Below are positions 15,966 through 24,136 of a DNA stretch of 64,000 nucleotides, in pieces. Numbering within the stretch: position 1 is the stretch's first letter; each line of letters starts with the position of its first letter. The notes below the pieces were generated by a model, which saw nothing but the letters and a program-made list of their open reading frames with translations, was not told the DNA's origin and did no database searches. Made by a program: the position numbers and the translations under genes. The DNA lies in contig CALOCN010000001.1 in assembly GCA_942491735.1 (NCBI GenBank), forward strand, positions 1,302,001 through 1,366,000, given 5' to 3'. Source of the stretch: CALOCN01 sp942491735. GTDB taxonomy: Bacteria; Eisenbacteria; RBG-16-71-46; JABDJR01.

Positions 15966-16289
15966 ATGACCAAGGCAGATCTCGTGGACGAAATCGCCCA
16001 GCGAACCGGTTTGACCAAGAAGGATGTCGCCGACACGGTGGACGAATTCCTGGAAGCCGTTTCGCGCGCGCTCGTTGCGGGCAAGCACATCGAAATCCGC
16101 GGGTTCGGCACGTTCAAGGTCAAGGATCGCAAGCCCCGGACCGCTCGCAATCCTCGGACCGGTGAGGCCGTCCACGTGCCCCCACGCAAGGTGCCGGTGT
16201 TCAAGGTCTCCAAGGAACTCAAGGACAAGGTGGCGGCCTCCAACGCGCCGGGTGGTGGGATGAGCGAAGCACCCGCCCCGTCTCCGTAG
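15966..16289 (+). CDS. HU/IHF-family DNA-binding protein
   Basis: 107 residues; ATG 15966 follows GGAGG by 7 nt. The N-terminal helices (MTKADLVDEIAQRTGLTKKD) and the signature GFGTFKVKDRKPRTARNP, with the conserved arm motif RNPRTGEAV and closing PVFKVSKELKDKV, are classical for HU/IHF. The protein acts as a dimer that bends and wraps DNA. A 15-residue Gly/Ala/Pro tail (NAPGGGMSEAPAPSP) extends beyond the usual 90-95 residue length. Transcribed from the tandem promoters in the preceding gap. HU versus IHF cannot be separated; HU is more likely as there is one gene in view. Confidence 0.95.
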   Translation: MTKADLVDEIAQRTGLTKKDVADTVDEFLEAVSRALVAGKHIEIRGFGTFKVKDRKPRTARNPRTGEAVHVPPRKVPVFKVSKELKDKVAASNAPGGGMSEAPAPSP

Positions 16290-16431
16290 ACCTGCCCAAG
16301 TCCGTATCCCACAGGTTGTTCTGCCTGGTCGTGCCCTGATCCCGACCGCCGGGTAGTTCCTCGCCGCGTGCCCCTTGTGTCGGCTTCCGCAATCCCATGG
16401 CCGGTGGCCGTGGGTGTCAGGCCTGCCTCGA

Positions 16432-17466
16432 ATGATCCCAATTGATCTCCGCAGCGACACCGTGACCCGCCCCACACCCGAAATGCGTCAACTCATGGCC
16501 GAGGCTGCGGTTGGGGATGACGTCTTCGGCGACGATCCCACCGTGCGCGCCCTCGAGGTCGAGACCGCCCGGCTCCTGGGCAAGGACGAGGCGGTGTTTG
16601 TCCCCTCGGGCACCATGGCCAACCAGATCGGTCTCGCCCTGGTGGCGCGCTCGGGCACCGAGATCCTGGTCGAGGCCAACTCCCACATCGTCAACTACGA
16701 GGGGGGAGCACCGGCCGCGCTGTGGGGGATCACCCTGCGCCCTATCGAGGGGGTCCGGGGTACGCTCGATCCCATGCAGATCCTGGCCAACGTCCGCGGG
16801 GACGATCTCCATTTCGCCACCACCGTAGCCGTGAGCCTGGAGAACTCGCACAATCGTGAGGGTGGGGCGGTTTGGCCCCGGGTCGCTCTGGATGCGGCCT
16901 ATGCCGCCGCGCGTGAGGCCGGCCTCGCGGTGCACCTCGATGGTGCGCGGCTCTGGAACGCGGCCCTGGCGACCGGGGTGGACGTGGCCGCCCTGGCCTG
17001 GGGGGCGGACACGGTGTCGGTGTGCTTCTCCAAGGGGCTTGGAGCCCCGGTGGGCTCCGCGATCGCCCTCTCGGCCGACCGCGCCAGGGAGGCGCGGCGA
17101 TTGCGCAAGCGCCTGGGTGGGGGCATGCGTCAGGCGGGGATTCTTGCCGCCGGGGCGCTGTATGCCCTGGAGCACCACCGTGACCGGCTCGCCGACGACC
17201 ACGCGCGCGCGGCCCGCATGGGCCGGGCCCTCAAGCGCATCAAGGGTGTCCAGGTGCTTCCGGTGGAGACGAACCTGGTCATCTTCGACCTCAAGAAACT
17301 GGGCCGCAGGCAGGATGACGTGGTCCGTCACCTCGCCCGTGAGGGGCTCCTCGCGGTGGGGATCGGCGACACCCGGATCCGTATCGTGTCCCACCTCGAC
17401 ATCGACGACGCCCAGACCGACCGGGCCATCGAGATCCTGAGACGTGTCCTGGGAGGGACCGCATGA
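16432..17466 (+). CDS. ltaE: Low-specificity L-threonine aldolase
   Basis: 344 residues from ATG 16432 (IPIDLRSDTVTRPT is the usual family opening). PLP-dependent fold type I. The family blocks FVPSGTMANQIGL, AGLAVHLDGARLWNAA and the PLP-binding lysine in VSVCFSKGLGAPVGS are intact, along with the C-terminal TNLVIFDL. It cleaves threonine (and allo-threonine) to glycine and acetaldehyde. It heads a run of eight overlapping genes to 24124. A hairpin with 9-bp arms (16394-16414, one G-T pair) lies just upstream, with no T-run. Confidence 0.92.
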   Translation: MIPIDLRSDTVTRPTPEMRQLMAEAAVGDDVFGDDPTVRALEVETARLLGKDEAVFVPSGTMANQIGLALVARSGTEILVEANSHIVNYEGGAPAALWGITLRPIEGVRGTLDPMQILANVRGDDLHFATTVAVSLENSHNREGGAVWPRVALDAAYAAAREAGLAVHLDGARLWNAALATGVDVAALAWGADTVSVCFSKGLGAPVGSAIALSADRAREARRLRKRLGGGMRQAGILAAGALYALEHHRDRLADDHARAARMGRALKRIKGVQVLPVETNLVIFDLKKLGRRQDDVVRHLAREGLLAVGIGDTRIRIVSHLDIDDAQTDRAIEILRRVLGGTA

Positions 17467-18044
17467 AAGAGAAACTCCAGGCAGCGGTTCGCGGCGTGGC
17501 CCGCCCCCTTGCGGTGGGGCTGCACCGGCTGGGGGTGAGCCCCGACGGCCTGACCCTGATCGGCCTGCTGCTGACCGGCGTGGCCGCGTGGTTCCTTGCC
17601 GAAGGCGCCTTTCGTCTGGCCGCCCTCGTCCTCCTGGTGGGAAGCGTGTGCGACATGCTGGACGGCGACGTGGCCCGGCTCTCGGGACGGGCCAGCGTGT
17701 TCGGGGCGTTTCTCGATTCCACCGTGGACCGGGTGGCGGAACTGCTCATGTTCCTGGGGCTCATGATCTACTACGTGCGGATGGAAGCGGACATCCTGAC
17801 CGCCGGGTTGTGCCTGGTCGTGGCGGGCGGCTCCTTCACCATCAGCTACGCCCGCGCCCGCGCGGAGGGGCTCGGCGTCGACTGCAAGGTCGGCCTCATG
17901 GAACGCCCCGAGCGTCTCGTGCTGGTCCTGATCGGCGCGTTGTTGGGTCCGTTGTGGATGACCCGGATCCTGTGGCTGCTGGGGGTCCTGGTCTGGTTCA
18001 CCGTGATGCAGCGTGTCGTGCACGTGTATCGGTCCACCCGATGA
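17463..18044 (+). CDS. CDP-alcohol phosphatidyltransferase
   Basis: 193 residues from ATG 17463 (ATGA overlap with the threonine aldolase stop). The full CDP-alcohol phosphotransferase signature DGxxAR-x8-Gx3Dx3D is present, starting at DMLDGDVARLSGRASVFG and continuing AFLDSTVDR at about residues 61-90. About five to six membrane segments. The family joins a CDP-activated lipid to an alcohol; the sequence around the signature is like that of phosphatidylglycerophosphate or phosphatidylinositol-phosphate synthases, but the alcohol acceptor cannot be settled. Acts in the inner membrane in phospholipid synthesis. Confidence 0.88.
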   Translation: MKEKLQAAVRGVARPLAVGLHRLGVSPDGLTLIGLLLTGVAAWFLAEGAFRLAALVLLVGSVCDMLDGDVARLSGRASVFGAFLDSTVDRVAELLMFLGLMIYYVRMEADILTAGLCLVVAGGSFTISYARARAEGLGVDCKVGLMERPERLVLVLIGALLGPLWMTRILWLLGVLVWFTVMQRVVHVYRSTR

Positions 18045-18730
18045 AACGGTCCGGGACGCGCCGGGGGTGTTTCATCACCCTGGAAGGCATCGAGGGAAGC
18101 GGCAAGAGCACCCATGTTGCCAGGCTGGTCGAGGGCCTGCGCGAGCGGGGCTTTACCGTGCTGGCCAGCCGGGAGCCGGGAGGAACGCCCCTCGGGGAGT
18201 CCCTGCGGGGTCTGCTGCTCGGGGTGGACGGGGATGCCCCGGTGCCCCGGGCGGAACTCCTGCTCATGCTCGCTTCCCGCGCCCAGCATGTGCAGCAGGT
18301 GATCGAGCCGGCCTTGGCCCGTGGCGAGGTGGTGGTGGTCGACCGGTACGCCGACGCCAGCGTCGCCTATCAGGGCGCCGGCCGCGGGCTGGGAGTCGAC
18401 ACGGTGCGTGAGGCGAACCGGTTCGCGACCGGGGGGCTGGTCCCGGACCGCACCGTCCTCATCGATCTTCCCCTGGCCGAGGCCCTCGAACGGATTGCCA
18501 CCCGCCGGCGCAAACGCGGGGTCCTGGACCGCTTCGACGACGAGGACCGCCGGTTCTACGAGACGGTGCAGCAGGCGTACCGGGATCTTGCCGCGGCGCA
18601 GCCGGACCGGGTGCGCGTCGTGCAGAGCACGGAGGCAAAGCCCCGCGTGGCGGAGCAGGTCCTCGCGGAGGTCCTCCCTCTCCTTGCCAAGCTGAGCGCC
18701 GAGGGGCGGGTCACCCATGCCGGTTCCTGA
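18041..18730 (+). CDS. tmk: Thymidylate kinase
   Basis: 229 residues from ATG 18041 (ATGA overlap). The P-loop GIEGSGKST (about residues 15-23), the DRYADASVAYQG block (DRY motif) and the LID region RRRKRGVLDRFDDED, ending in FYETVQQAY, define dTMP kinase. It phosphorylates dTMP to dTDP for DNA synthesis. The REPGG motif (about 44-48) is complete. Lies between a phospholipid-synthesis gene and a HAD phosphatase that begins 14 nt before its end. Confidence 0.95.
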   Translation: MKRSGTRRGCFITLEGIEGSGKSTHVARLVEGLRERGFTVLASREPGGTPLGESLRGLLLGVDGDAPVPRAELLLMLASRAQHVQQVIEPALARGEVVVVDRYADASVAYQGAGRGLGVDTVREANRFATGGLVPDRTVLIDLPLAEALERIATRRRKRGVLDRFDDEDRRFYETVQQAYRDLAAAQPDRVRVVQSTEAKPRVAEQVLAEVLPLLAKLSAEGRVTHAGS

Positions 18731-19412
18731 GCCTTCGGTGCGCCTCCCGTCCCCGGACCGTCCGGGAACGGTGGTCACCGACTTCGACGGCACCCTCACC
18801 CGGGCCGATGTCGGTCATGAGCTGTTCCTTCGCTTCGCCGGACCCGCCGCGTCCGAGGTGGTAGCATTGTGGAAGCGTGGGGAGATCGGTTCCCGGGAGT
18901 GTCTGATCCGCGAGTGCGCGGCGGCACGGGTGACCCCCGAGGCCCTGAGGGCCTTTGCCCGGGCCCAACCCATCGATCCGGGGTTCGCCCCGTTCGTGAC
19001 CGCGGCCCGGGCCCTGGGATGGCGGGTCCTCGTGGCCAGCGACGGTCTGGATCTCTACATCCGGATCATCCTGGCCGCACACGGTCTGCGGATTCCCATG
19101 CGAACCAATCGCGGACGTCTGGTCGCGGGTCGGATCGTCCCTTCGTTTCCCCATGCGGGTCGCGGGTGTGGTCGCTGCGGCAACTGCAAGGCCGGGGCCA
19201 TCGAGGACGCGCGGGGTCGGGGACCGGTGGTGTTCGTCGGCAACGGACTCAGTGATCGCTGTGCGGCGGGGGTTGCCGACGCCGTATTCGCCAAGGACGA
19301 CCTGGCCACCCACTGTCGTGATGCCGGGTTGCCCTTTGTTGCCTACAACTCGTTTTCCGATCTCGCCCGGACCTGGTTCGGGAACCGGACGCTGCACGGA
19401 ACCGCTGTATGA
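18717..19412 (+). CDS. HAD-family phosphatase, MtnX/PSPase-like
   Basis: 231 residues from ATG 18717, inside the last 14 nt of tmk. HAD motif I is VVTDFDGTLT, motif II the S of LVASDGLD, motif III K in CGNCKAGAI and motif IV VVFVGNGLSDRCAA. The core matches the MtnX-like/phosphoserine-phosphatase-like subfamily ('GlSDRCAAgvADaVFAKd.L'). An extra CGRCGNC stretch (about residues 155-161) could bind a metal. In methionine salvage MtnX dephosphorylates 2-hydroxy-3-keto-5-methylthiopentenyl-1-phosphate, but no other salvage genes lie here, so the substrate is open. Confidence 0.82.
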   Translation: MPVPEPSVRLPSPDRPGTVVTDFDGTLTRADVGHELFLRFAGPAASEVVALWKRGEIGSRECLIRECAAARVTPEALRAFARAQPIDPGFAPFVTAARALGWRVLVASDGLDLYIRIILAAHGLRIPMRTNRGRLVAGRIVPSFPHAGRGCGRCGNCKAGAIEDARGRGPVVFVGNGLSDRCAAGVADAVFAKDDLATHCRDAGLPFVAYNSFSDLARTWFGNRTLHGTAV

Positions 19413-20440
19413 ACCTGCCCTTCGCACAACCGCTGCGTCTTGGAAACCTGGTGACCCACGGCCGGGTCGGGCTGGCCCCCATGGCCGGTTTCACCGAGCC
19501 GGTCTTCCGCGGGCTGTGCCGTGACCATGGCGCTGCCTTCGTGGTCACCGAGCTCGTTTCGAGCGAGGGACTGGTGCGGGGACAGGAGCGCACCAATCGC
19601 TACCTCGCCTTCGAGGAGCACGAGCGCCCGCTCGGCATGCAGCTGTTCGGGTCCGATCCGGACGTGATGCGCCGCGCCGCCGCGTTGCTGGTGGAGCGCC
19701 GTCCGGACTTCATCGACATCAACATGGGTTGTCCGGTGCCCAAGGTGGTTTCCCGCGAGGCGGGCGCCGCGCTGTTGCGCAACAAGACCCTCCTCGCGCA
19801 GTTGGCGCGGGGCGTGGTCGAGGGTGCGGGGGCGCTCCCGGTCACCGCCAAGATCCGCAGCGGGTGGGATCGGAAGTCCTCGGACATCGAACGCACCGGG
19901 GAGATCCTGCAGAAGGCGGGAATCACCGCCATCGCCATTCATGCCCGGACCCGCGAGGAGCGGTTCGAAGGCAAGGCGAACTGGAACGACATCACCCGGC
20001 TCAAGAACGCGGTGGACATTCCGGTCATCGGCAACGGGGATGTGCGCACCGCCGCGGACGCCCTGCGCATGCTCGAGGAGACCGGTTGCGACGGGGTCCT
20101 GGTGGGACGCGGCGCGGTCGGCAACCCCTGGCTCTTCCGCGAATGCCAAGCCCTGCTGGAGCGGGGCGAACAACTGGCCCGCCCCACCCGTTTCGAGGCG
20201 GTGGGCACCGCGATCGATCATCTGCACCGCGCCGTGGCCCGCAAGGGTCCGCGCGCCATCGTCGAAATGCGCAAGACCCTGGCCTGCTACGTCCGGGGTT
20301 TTCCCGGCGCCGCCCGCCTGAGGCCGCGTCTGTTCGAGGAAACCGAGGTCGACGGCGTGGTGAATCTTCTCGAAGGGTATCGCCGAGGCCTGGGCGACGC
20401 GGCCCTCGAACCGGTCATCCTGGTCGGGGGGGCGGCGTGA
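19409..20440 (+). CDS. dus: tRNA-dihydrouridine synthase
   Basis: 343 residues from ATG 19409 (ATGA overlap). TIM-barrel flavoprotein: VGLAPMAGFTEPVFR (FMN-binding opening), IDINMGCPVPKVVS with the catalytic Cys, VTAKIRSGWD, AIAIHARTREERFEGKANW, IGNGDVRTAADAL and GVLVGRGAVGNPW (phosphate binding). It reduces specific uridines in the D-loop of tRNA. The pattern is that of the DusB-like bacterial clade, with a C-terminal helical tRNA-binding domain from about residue 250. Its stop overlaps larB. Confidence 0.93.
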   Translation: MNLPFAQPLRLGNLVTHGRVGLAPMAGFTEPVFRGLCRDHGAAFVVTELVSSEGLVRGQERTNRYLAFEEHERPLGMQLFGSDPDVMRRAAALLVERRPDFIDINMGCPVPKVVSREAGAALLRNKTLLAQLARGVVEGAGALPVTAKIRSGWDRKSSDIERTGEILQKAGITAIAIHARTREERFEGKANWNDITRLKNAVDIPVIGNGDVRTAADALRMLEETGCDGVLVGRGAVGNPWLFRECQALLERGEQLARPTRFEAVGTAIDHLHRAVARKGPRAIVEMRKTLACYVRGFPGAARLRPRLFEETEVDGVVNLLEGYRRGLGDAALEPVILVGGAA

Positions 20441-21237
20441 CCCCGGAAGCACTGCGGCGCATTCTCGATGCGGTGGCCGCGGGTGAGCTTGCCCCCGACG
20501 GCGCCATGGAGCGGTTGAAGGGGTTTCCGGCCGAGACGACCCGTACCGCCACCATCGATCGCCAACGGGCCATTCGTTGCGGGTTTCCCGAAGTGATCTA
20601 CGGTCAGGGCAAGACCGATCGGGAGATCGTGGAGATCGCCGAACGGATCGTGGCGGCGGACGAACCGCTGCTGGCCACCCGTCTCTCCCCGTCGGCGGGG
20701 GAGGCCCTCGCGGCCGCGCATCCCGACGGGACCCACGACGCGGTGGCGCGGATCTTTCATCGACCGGGACCGGAGCCCCTGCCTCCGGCCGGTCTGGTCG
20801 CCGTGCTCTGCGCCGGGACCTCGGATCGCCCCGTTGCCGAGGAAGCGGCCTGGACGGCCATGGCCCTCGGGGCGCCGGTGCACCGGCTTACCGATGTGGG
20901 CGTGGCGGGTCTGCATCGGTTGCTGCGGCACGAGCGCGTCCTGCGGGACGCGGCCGTGCTGGTCGTGGTGGCCGGCATGGAGGGAGCGCTGCCGTCCGTG
21001 GTGGGGGGGCTCACCGACCGACCGGTCATCGCCGTTCCGACCAGTGTCGGGTACGGGGCGAATTTCGGCGGGCTCGCCCCGCTCCTCGGCATGCTCAACG
21101 CCTGTGCCTCCGGGGTGACCGTGGTCAACATCGACAACGGCTTTTCCGCCGGCTACAGCGCCGCCCTCATCGCCCGCCTGGCCGCCGCGTCGCCCGAAAC
21201 CCTTGTCCAGGCGCCTCCCGCGGGGGAGACCTCCTGA
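20437..21237 (+). CDS. larB: LarB, nickel-pincer cofactor synthase (NaAD carboxylase)
   Basis: 266 residues from GTG 20437 (GTGA overlap). The family opening TIDRQRAIRCGFPEVIYGQGKTDREIVEI and the AIR-carboxylase (PurE)-like domain with AVLCAGTSDRPVAEEAA, ALPSVVGGLTDRPVIAVPTS, GYGANFGGLAPLLGMLNACA and TVVNIDNGFSAGY are standard LarB. It carboxylates and hydrolyses NaAD to pyridinium-3,5-biscarboxylate mononucleotide, the first step to the NPN (nickel pincer) cofactor of lactate racemase and related enzymes. Followed directly by larC. No larE or lactate racemase in view. Confidence 0.93.
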   Translation: MTPEALRRILDAVAAGELAPDGAMERLKGFPAETTRTATIDRQRAIRCGFPEVIYGQGKTDREIVEIAERIVAADEPLLATRLSPSAGEALAAAHPDGTHDAVARIFHRPGPEPLPPAGLVAVLCAGTSDRPVAEEAAWTAMALGAPVHRLTDVGVAGLHRLLRHERVLRDAAVLVVVAGMEGALPSVVGGLTDRPVIAVPTSVGYGANFGGLAPLLGMLNACASGVTVVNIDNGFSAGYSAALIARLAAASPETLVQAPPAGETS

Positions 21238-22577
21238 TGCGCACCGCGCTCCTCCAGATGCCTTCCGGCATCGCCGGGGACATGATGTTGGGCGCGCTCA
21301 TCGACGCCGGGGCGTCGGTCGAGGCCATGACCCGGGCCATCCACGCGGTGGTGGGGGACCGCGTCTCGTTGGCGGTCGAGGAAACCCAGCGGGCCGGTGT
21401 CCGCGGCTGCCGGGTCGAGGTGAGGGTCGATGACGAGCCCCTGGTCGAGCCGGGTGGACCGGACTCCAGGGGGGGCCTCGGAAGCGCGGGGCCGATCCAA
21501 CTGGGCGCCGTGGCTGCGCCCGCGGATCATCCGCCGCACGCCCAGGGCACCCATCACACCCATCATCCGCATCGGGCCTACGCGGATATCGATGCGTCCC
21601 TGCTCGAGGCGGCTCTCCCCCCCGGCGTCGTCCGCCGGGCCCGGGCCGTGTTTCGCAAGTTGGCCGAAGCCGAAGCGGGGATCCACGGCACCACGCCCGA
21701 AGCGGTGCACTTCCACGAAGTGGGATCCATCGACGCGGTGGCCGACATCGTGGGCGCCTCGGCGGGTCTCGAGGATCTCGGCATCGATCGCCTGCTCCAT
21801 GGCCCCATCGCGGTCGGCGGGGGAACGGTGCGCGCCGCTCACGGAACCCTGCCCGTCCCGGCGCCGGCTACCGCCGCCCTTCTCCTGGGCCGGGCCTGCA
21901 TCCACGAGGAGGGTGCGGGGGAGTTGACCACCCCCACCGGGGCCGCGCTCCTCGCCGCCCTGGCGATCCCGGCCCCCGACCGCCTCACCGTGATCGCATC
22001 CCGCATCGGTCTCGGGGCGGGGCGCGCGGATCCCAAGGAGCGCCCCAACCTGCTTCGCCTCCTCCTCACCGAGGACGCGGGGGCGCAACCCGGTTCGCCG
22101 GAGCCATCGGGGTCCCCGCTCCCCGGCGGTCCGGTCGGTTTGCGCACCCGGGTCGCCGTACTCGAAACCTCGCTCGACGATTGCACGCCGGAGGAGGCCG
22201 GGGACGCCCTGCGCCGTTTGTTCGAGGACGGCGCCCTCGATGTGACCCTGACACCCCAGGTCATGAAGAAGAGCCGTCCGGGTTTTCTCCTGCGGGTGGT
22301 GAGCCGGCCCGAGGACGCGGAACGCTTTGCCCGGCTCCTTCTGGAGCACACGCCGACCCTCGGTGTGCGGTGGCGCACCGAGGACCGTCTGGAACTGGAG
22401 CGGCGCGAGGACCCGGTCCAGGTCGAAGGGGTTGCGGTGCGGGTGAAGGTGGCGCTGGCCGCCGGGGGAGATCGCCCCCATGTGGAACACGAGGATCTGG
22501 TGCACCTGGCACGGACCCTGGGGATCCCGCTGGCCGAGGCGCGCCGTCGCGCGGAGTCGGCGTGGCGGAACCGGTAG
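21237..22577 (+). CDS. larC: LarC, pyridinium-3,5-bisthiocarboxylate nickel chelatase, single reading frame
   Basis: 446 residues from ATG 21237 (TGATG overlap with larB). LarC blocks: SGIAGDMMLGALIDAGAS, VHFHEVGSIDAVADIVGA, GGGTVRAAHGTLPVPAPAT, and LETSLDDCTPEEAGDAL, DVTLTPQVMKKSRPGFLL in the C-terminal half. A His-rich stretch near residues 102-112 (HTHHPH) is a likely metal-binding insertion. In Lactobacillus larC is split by a programmed frameshift; here one frame covers both halves. It inserts nickel into the dinucleotide to give the NPN cofactor. The ABC ATPase gene begins within its last 16 nt. Confidence 0.92.
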   Translation: MRTALLQMPSGIAGDMMLGALIDAGASVEAMTRAIHAVVGDRVSLAVEETQRAGVRGCRVEVRVDDEPLVEPGGPDSRGGLGSAGPIQLGAVAAPADHPPHAQGTHHTHHPHRAYADIDASLLEAALPPGVVRRARAVFRKLAEAEAGIHGTTPEAVHFHEVGSIDAVADIVGASAGLEDLGIDRLLHGPIAVGGGTVRAAHGTLPVPAPATAALLLGRACIHEEGAGELTTPTGAALLAALAIPAPDRLTVIASRIGLGAGRADPKERPNLLRLLLTEDAGAQPGSPEPSGSPLPGGPVGLRTRVAVLETSLDDCTPEEAGDALRRLFEDGALDVTLTPQVMKKSRPGFLLRVVSRPEDAERFARLLLEHTPTLGVRWRTEDRLELERREDPVQVEGVAVRVKVALAAGGDRPHVEHEDLVHLARTLGIPLAEARRRAESAWRNR

Positions 22578-24124
22578 ACCGGCCCGTCCTCCTGGAGCTC
22601 TCCGGCGTCTCGCTGGAACTCCCCGGGCGTAGCGAACCGTTGCTGCGCGACGTGTCGCTGCGGTTGGGTCGGGGAGAGTTCGCCGTCCTGCTGGGCCCGA
22701 ACGGGGCGGGGAAGTCCACCCTGCTCCGCGCCGCGGCGGGGTTGATCCCGATCCAGGCCGGTCGCCGTGAGCCGGACGGTGCATTCGATCCCTCGCGCAT
22801 CGGTCTTCTGCTGGAGAGTCCCCCGTCCCAGCTGGTCACCCGCACCGTCTCCGGGGAAATCGACCTTGCCCTGGAGTCCCGCTGCCGCGACACCGGGGAG
22901 ATCCGCGCCGCGCGCGCCGGCTTGCTGCGACGGTTCGGTTTGGAACCTCTCGCCCAGCGGGAGCCGCGAACCCTATCCGGGGGAGAGCAGCAGAGGGTCC
23001 TGCTCGCGGCCGCGGTCGCCCTGGGTCCGGAGGTCCTCCTCCTGGATGACCCGGTGTCGTTTCTCGATCGGTGTGCCGCGGGAACCCTGATGCGCGCGTT
23101 GCGAGCCATGGTTGAGGGCGGGGAGTTGGGGGCGGTCCTGCTGGCCACGCACGATGTCGGGGAGGTGGGACCGTCGGACCGGGTGGGGGTGCTGCGGGAC
23201 AGCAGGCTGCTCTGGGGGGGGCCGGAGCTGCTCGAAGAGGCGGGCGCGGCGCCGGGAGGGCACCCACCGCTCCCAGGGGCCCTGGCCCCGAATCCCGGCC
23301 CCCGGGTCATGGCCCTGCGCTCGCTGGAGGCCAGACCGGCCGGTGGCTCCTTTCGACTGGGTCCCTTGGACTTGCAGGGCCCGACCGACCGTCCCTGGGT
23401 GATCCTGGGACCTTCCGGGGCCGGGAAGACCACCCTCCTGCGGCTACTGGGCGACGTGGACCGTCCCGACCGGGGGGTGCTGGACCTGCCCCCCGCGGTC
23501 GGCGACCGGGTCTTCCTCCCTCAGTTCCCGGAGGCGGCCCTCGCCGGTCGGAATCTGGCCGAAGACCTGACCGGCCAGGTGCGACCCGGGACAGCCGTGC
23601 GCAACCAAGCTCGTAACGCCTTGTCGGAATTCGGGTTGGACGGTGTTGCGCTCTCCAGGGGCTCCCGGGGGCTCTCGGCCGGAGAGCGACGCCGGGTGAG
23701 CCTCGCCCTCGTATCCCTGACCGGGTCGTCGGGGTGGGCCCTGGATGAACCGGACGCGGCCCTGGACTCGCACGGGATCCGGGTGTTGATCCGGTCCCTG
23801 TCCCGCTTAACGCGTTCTGGGGTCATGATCTGGATCGGCACGCAGCGCCTGTTTTCCTACCTGGCGCTATCCCCTTGGCTGGTGGTCCTGGCCGAGGGAC
23901 GGGTGCTGGACGCCGGCTTCCCCGGTCCGGTTTTGGCCAATCCTGCCGTGTGGGAGCTTCTTTGCCTTGCCCAACAGCGCGAAGTGCGGCTCTGGGTAGA
24001 TCGGGGCCACCCGCCTGGAGATCTTTTTTCCCCGGAACCGGGCGAGGAACCCTCCAAAACGGCCCTGAGAGCCGCATTGCTAAGCGTGGCGGGCCTTTCA
24101 ATTGACACTCCCATCTCTCGTTGA
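22562..24124 (+). CDS. Two-domain ABC ATPase, ECF/CbiO type
   Basis: 520 residues from GTG 22562, inside the end of larC. Two ATPase domains in one chain. Domain 1: Walker A GPNGAGKS, Q-loop region LLLESPPSQLVTRTV, signature LSGGEQQRVLL, Walker B LLLDDP. Domain 2: Walker A GPSGAGKTT, LPQFPEAALAG, signature LSAGERRRVSL, Walker B WALDEP. The Q-loop patterns ('PsqLvtrTV', 'Qf pEaaLag') are those of energy-coupling-factor (cobalt/nickel/vitamin) transporters. In domain 1 the catalytic Glu after Walker B is Asp and the Q-loop Gln is Glu. No T or substrate-binding component is found nearby. Next to larB-larC a role in nickel import is plausible but unproven. Confidence 0.85.
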   Translation: MAEPVDRPVLLELSGVSLELPGRSEPLLRDVSLRLGRGEFAVLLGPNGAGKSTLLRAAAGLIPIQAGRREPDGAFDPSRIGLLLESPPSQLVTRTVSGEIDLALESRCRDTGEIRAARAGLLRRFGLEPLAQREPRTLSGGEQQRVLLAAAVALGPEVLLLDDPVSFLDRCAAGTLMRALRAMVEGGELGAVLLATHDVGEVGPSDRVGVLRDSRLLWGGPELLEEAGAAPGGHPPLPGALAPNPGPRVMALRSLEARPAGGSFRLGPLDLQGPTDRPWVILGPSGAGKTTLLRLLGDVDRPDRGVLDLPPAVGDRVFLPQFPEAALAGRNLAEDLTGQVRPGTAVRNQARNALSEFGLDGVALSRGSRGLSAGERRRVSLALVSLTGSSGWALDEPDAALDSHGIRVLIRSLSRLTRSGVMIWIGTQRLFSYLALSPWLVVLAEGRVLDAGFPGPVLANPAVWELLCLAQQREVRLWVDRGHPPGDLFSPEPGEEPSKTALRAALLSVAGLSIDTPISR

Positions 24125-24130
24125 TATACT
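24102..24130 (+). promoter_or_regulatory. Strong promoter of the surface-protein gene
   Basis: TTGACA (24102-24107), a 17-nt spacer and TATACT (24125-24130), the best housekeeping promoter in the window. It overlaps the last codons and stop of the ABC ATPase gene. Predicted start near 24137, so the leader before ATG 24490 is about 350 nt. Confidence 0.8.
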
Positions 24131-24136
24131 CCTTTT

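Noticed and set aside
16394..16414. Hairpin before the threonine aldolase gene as terminator of HU
   Set aside because: Arms pair well but no T-run follows and it lies 100 nt after the HU stop; left as an unexplained hairpin.
21850..22150. A programmed frameshift within larC
   Set aside because: The reading frame is continuous and both LarC halves are found in it, so no shift is needed.
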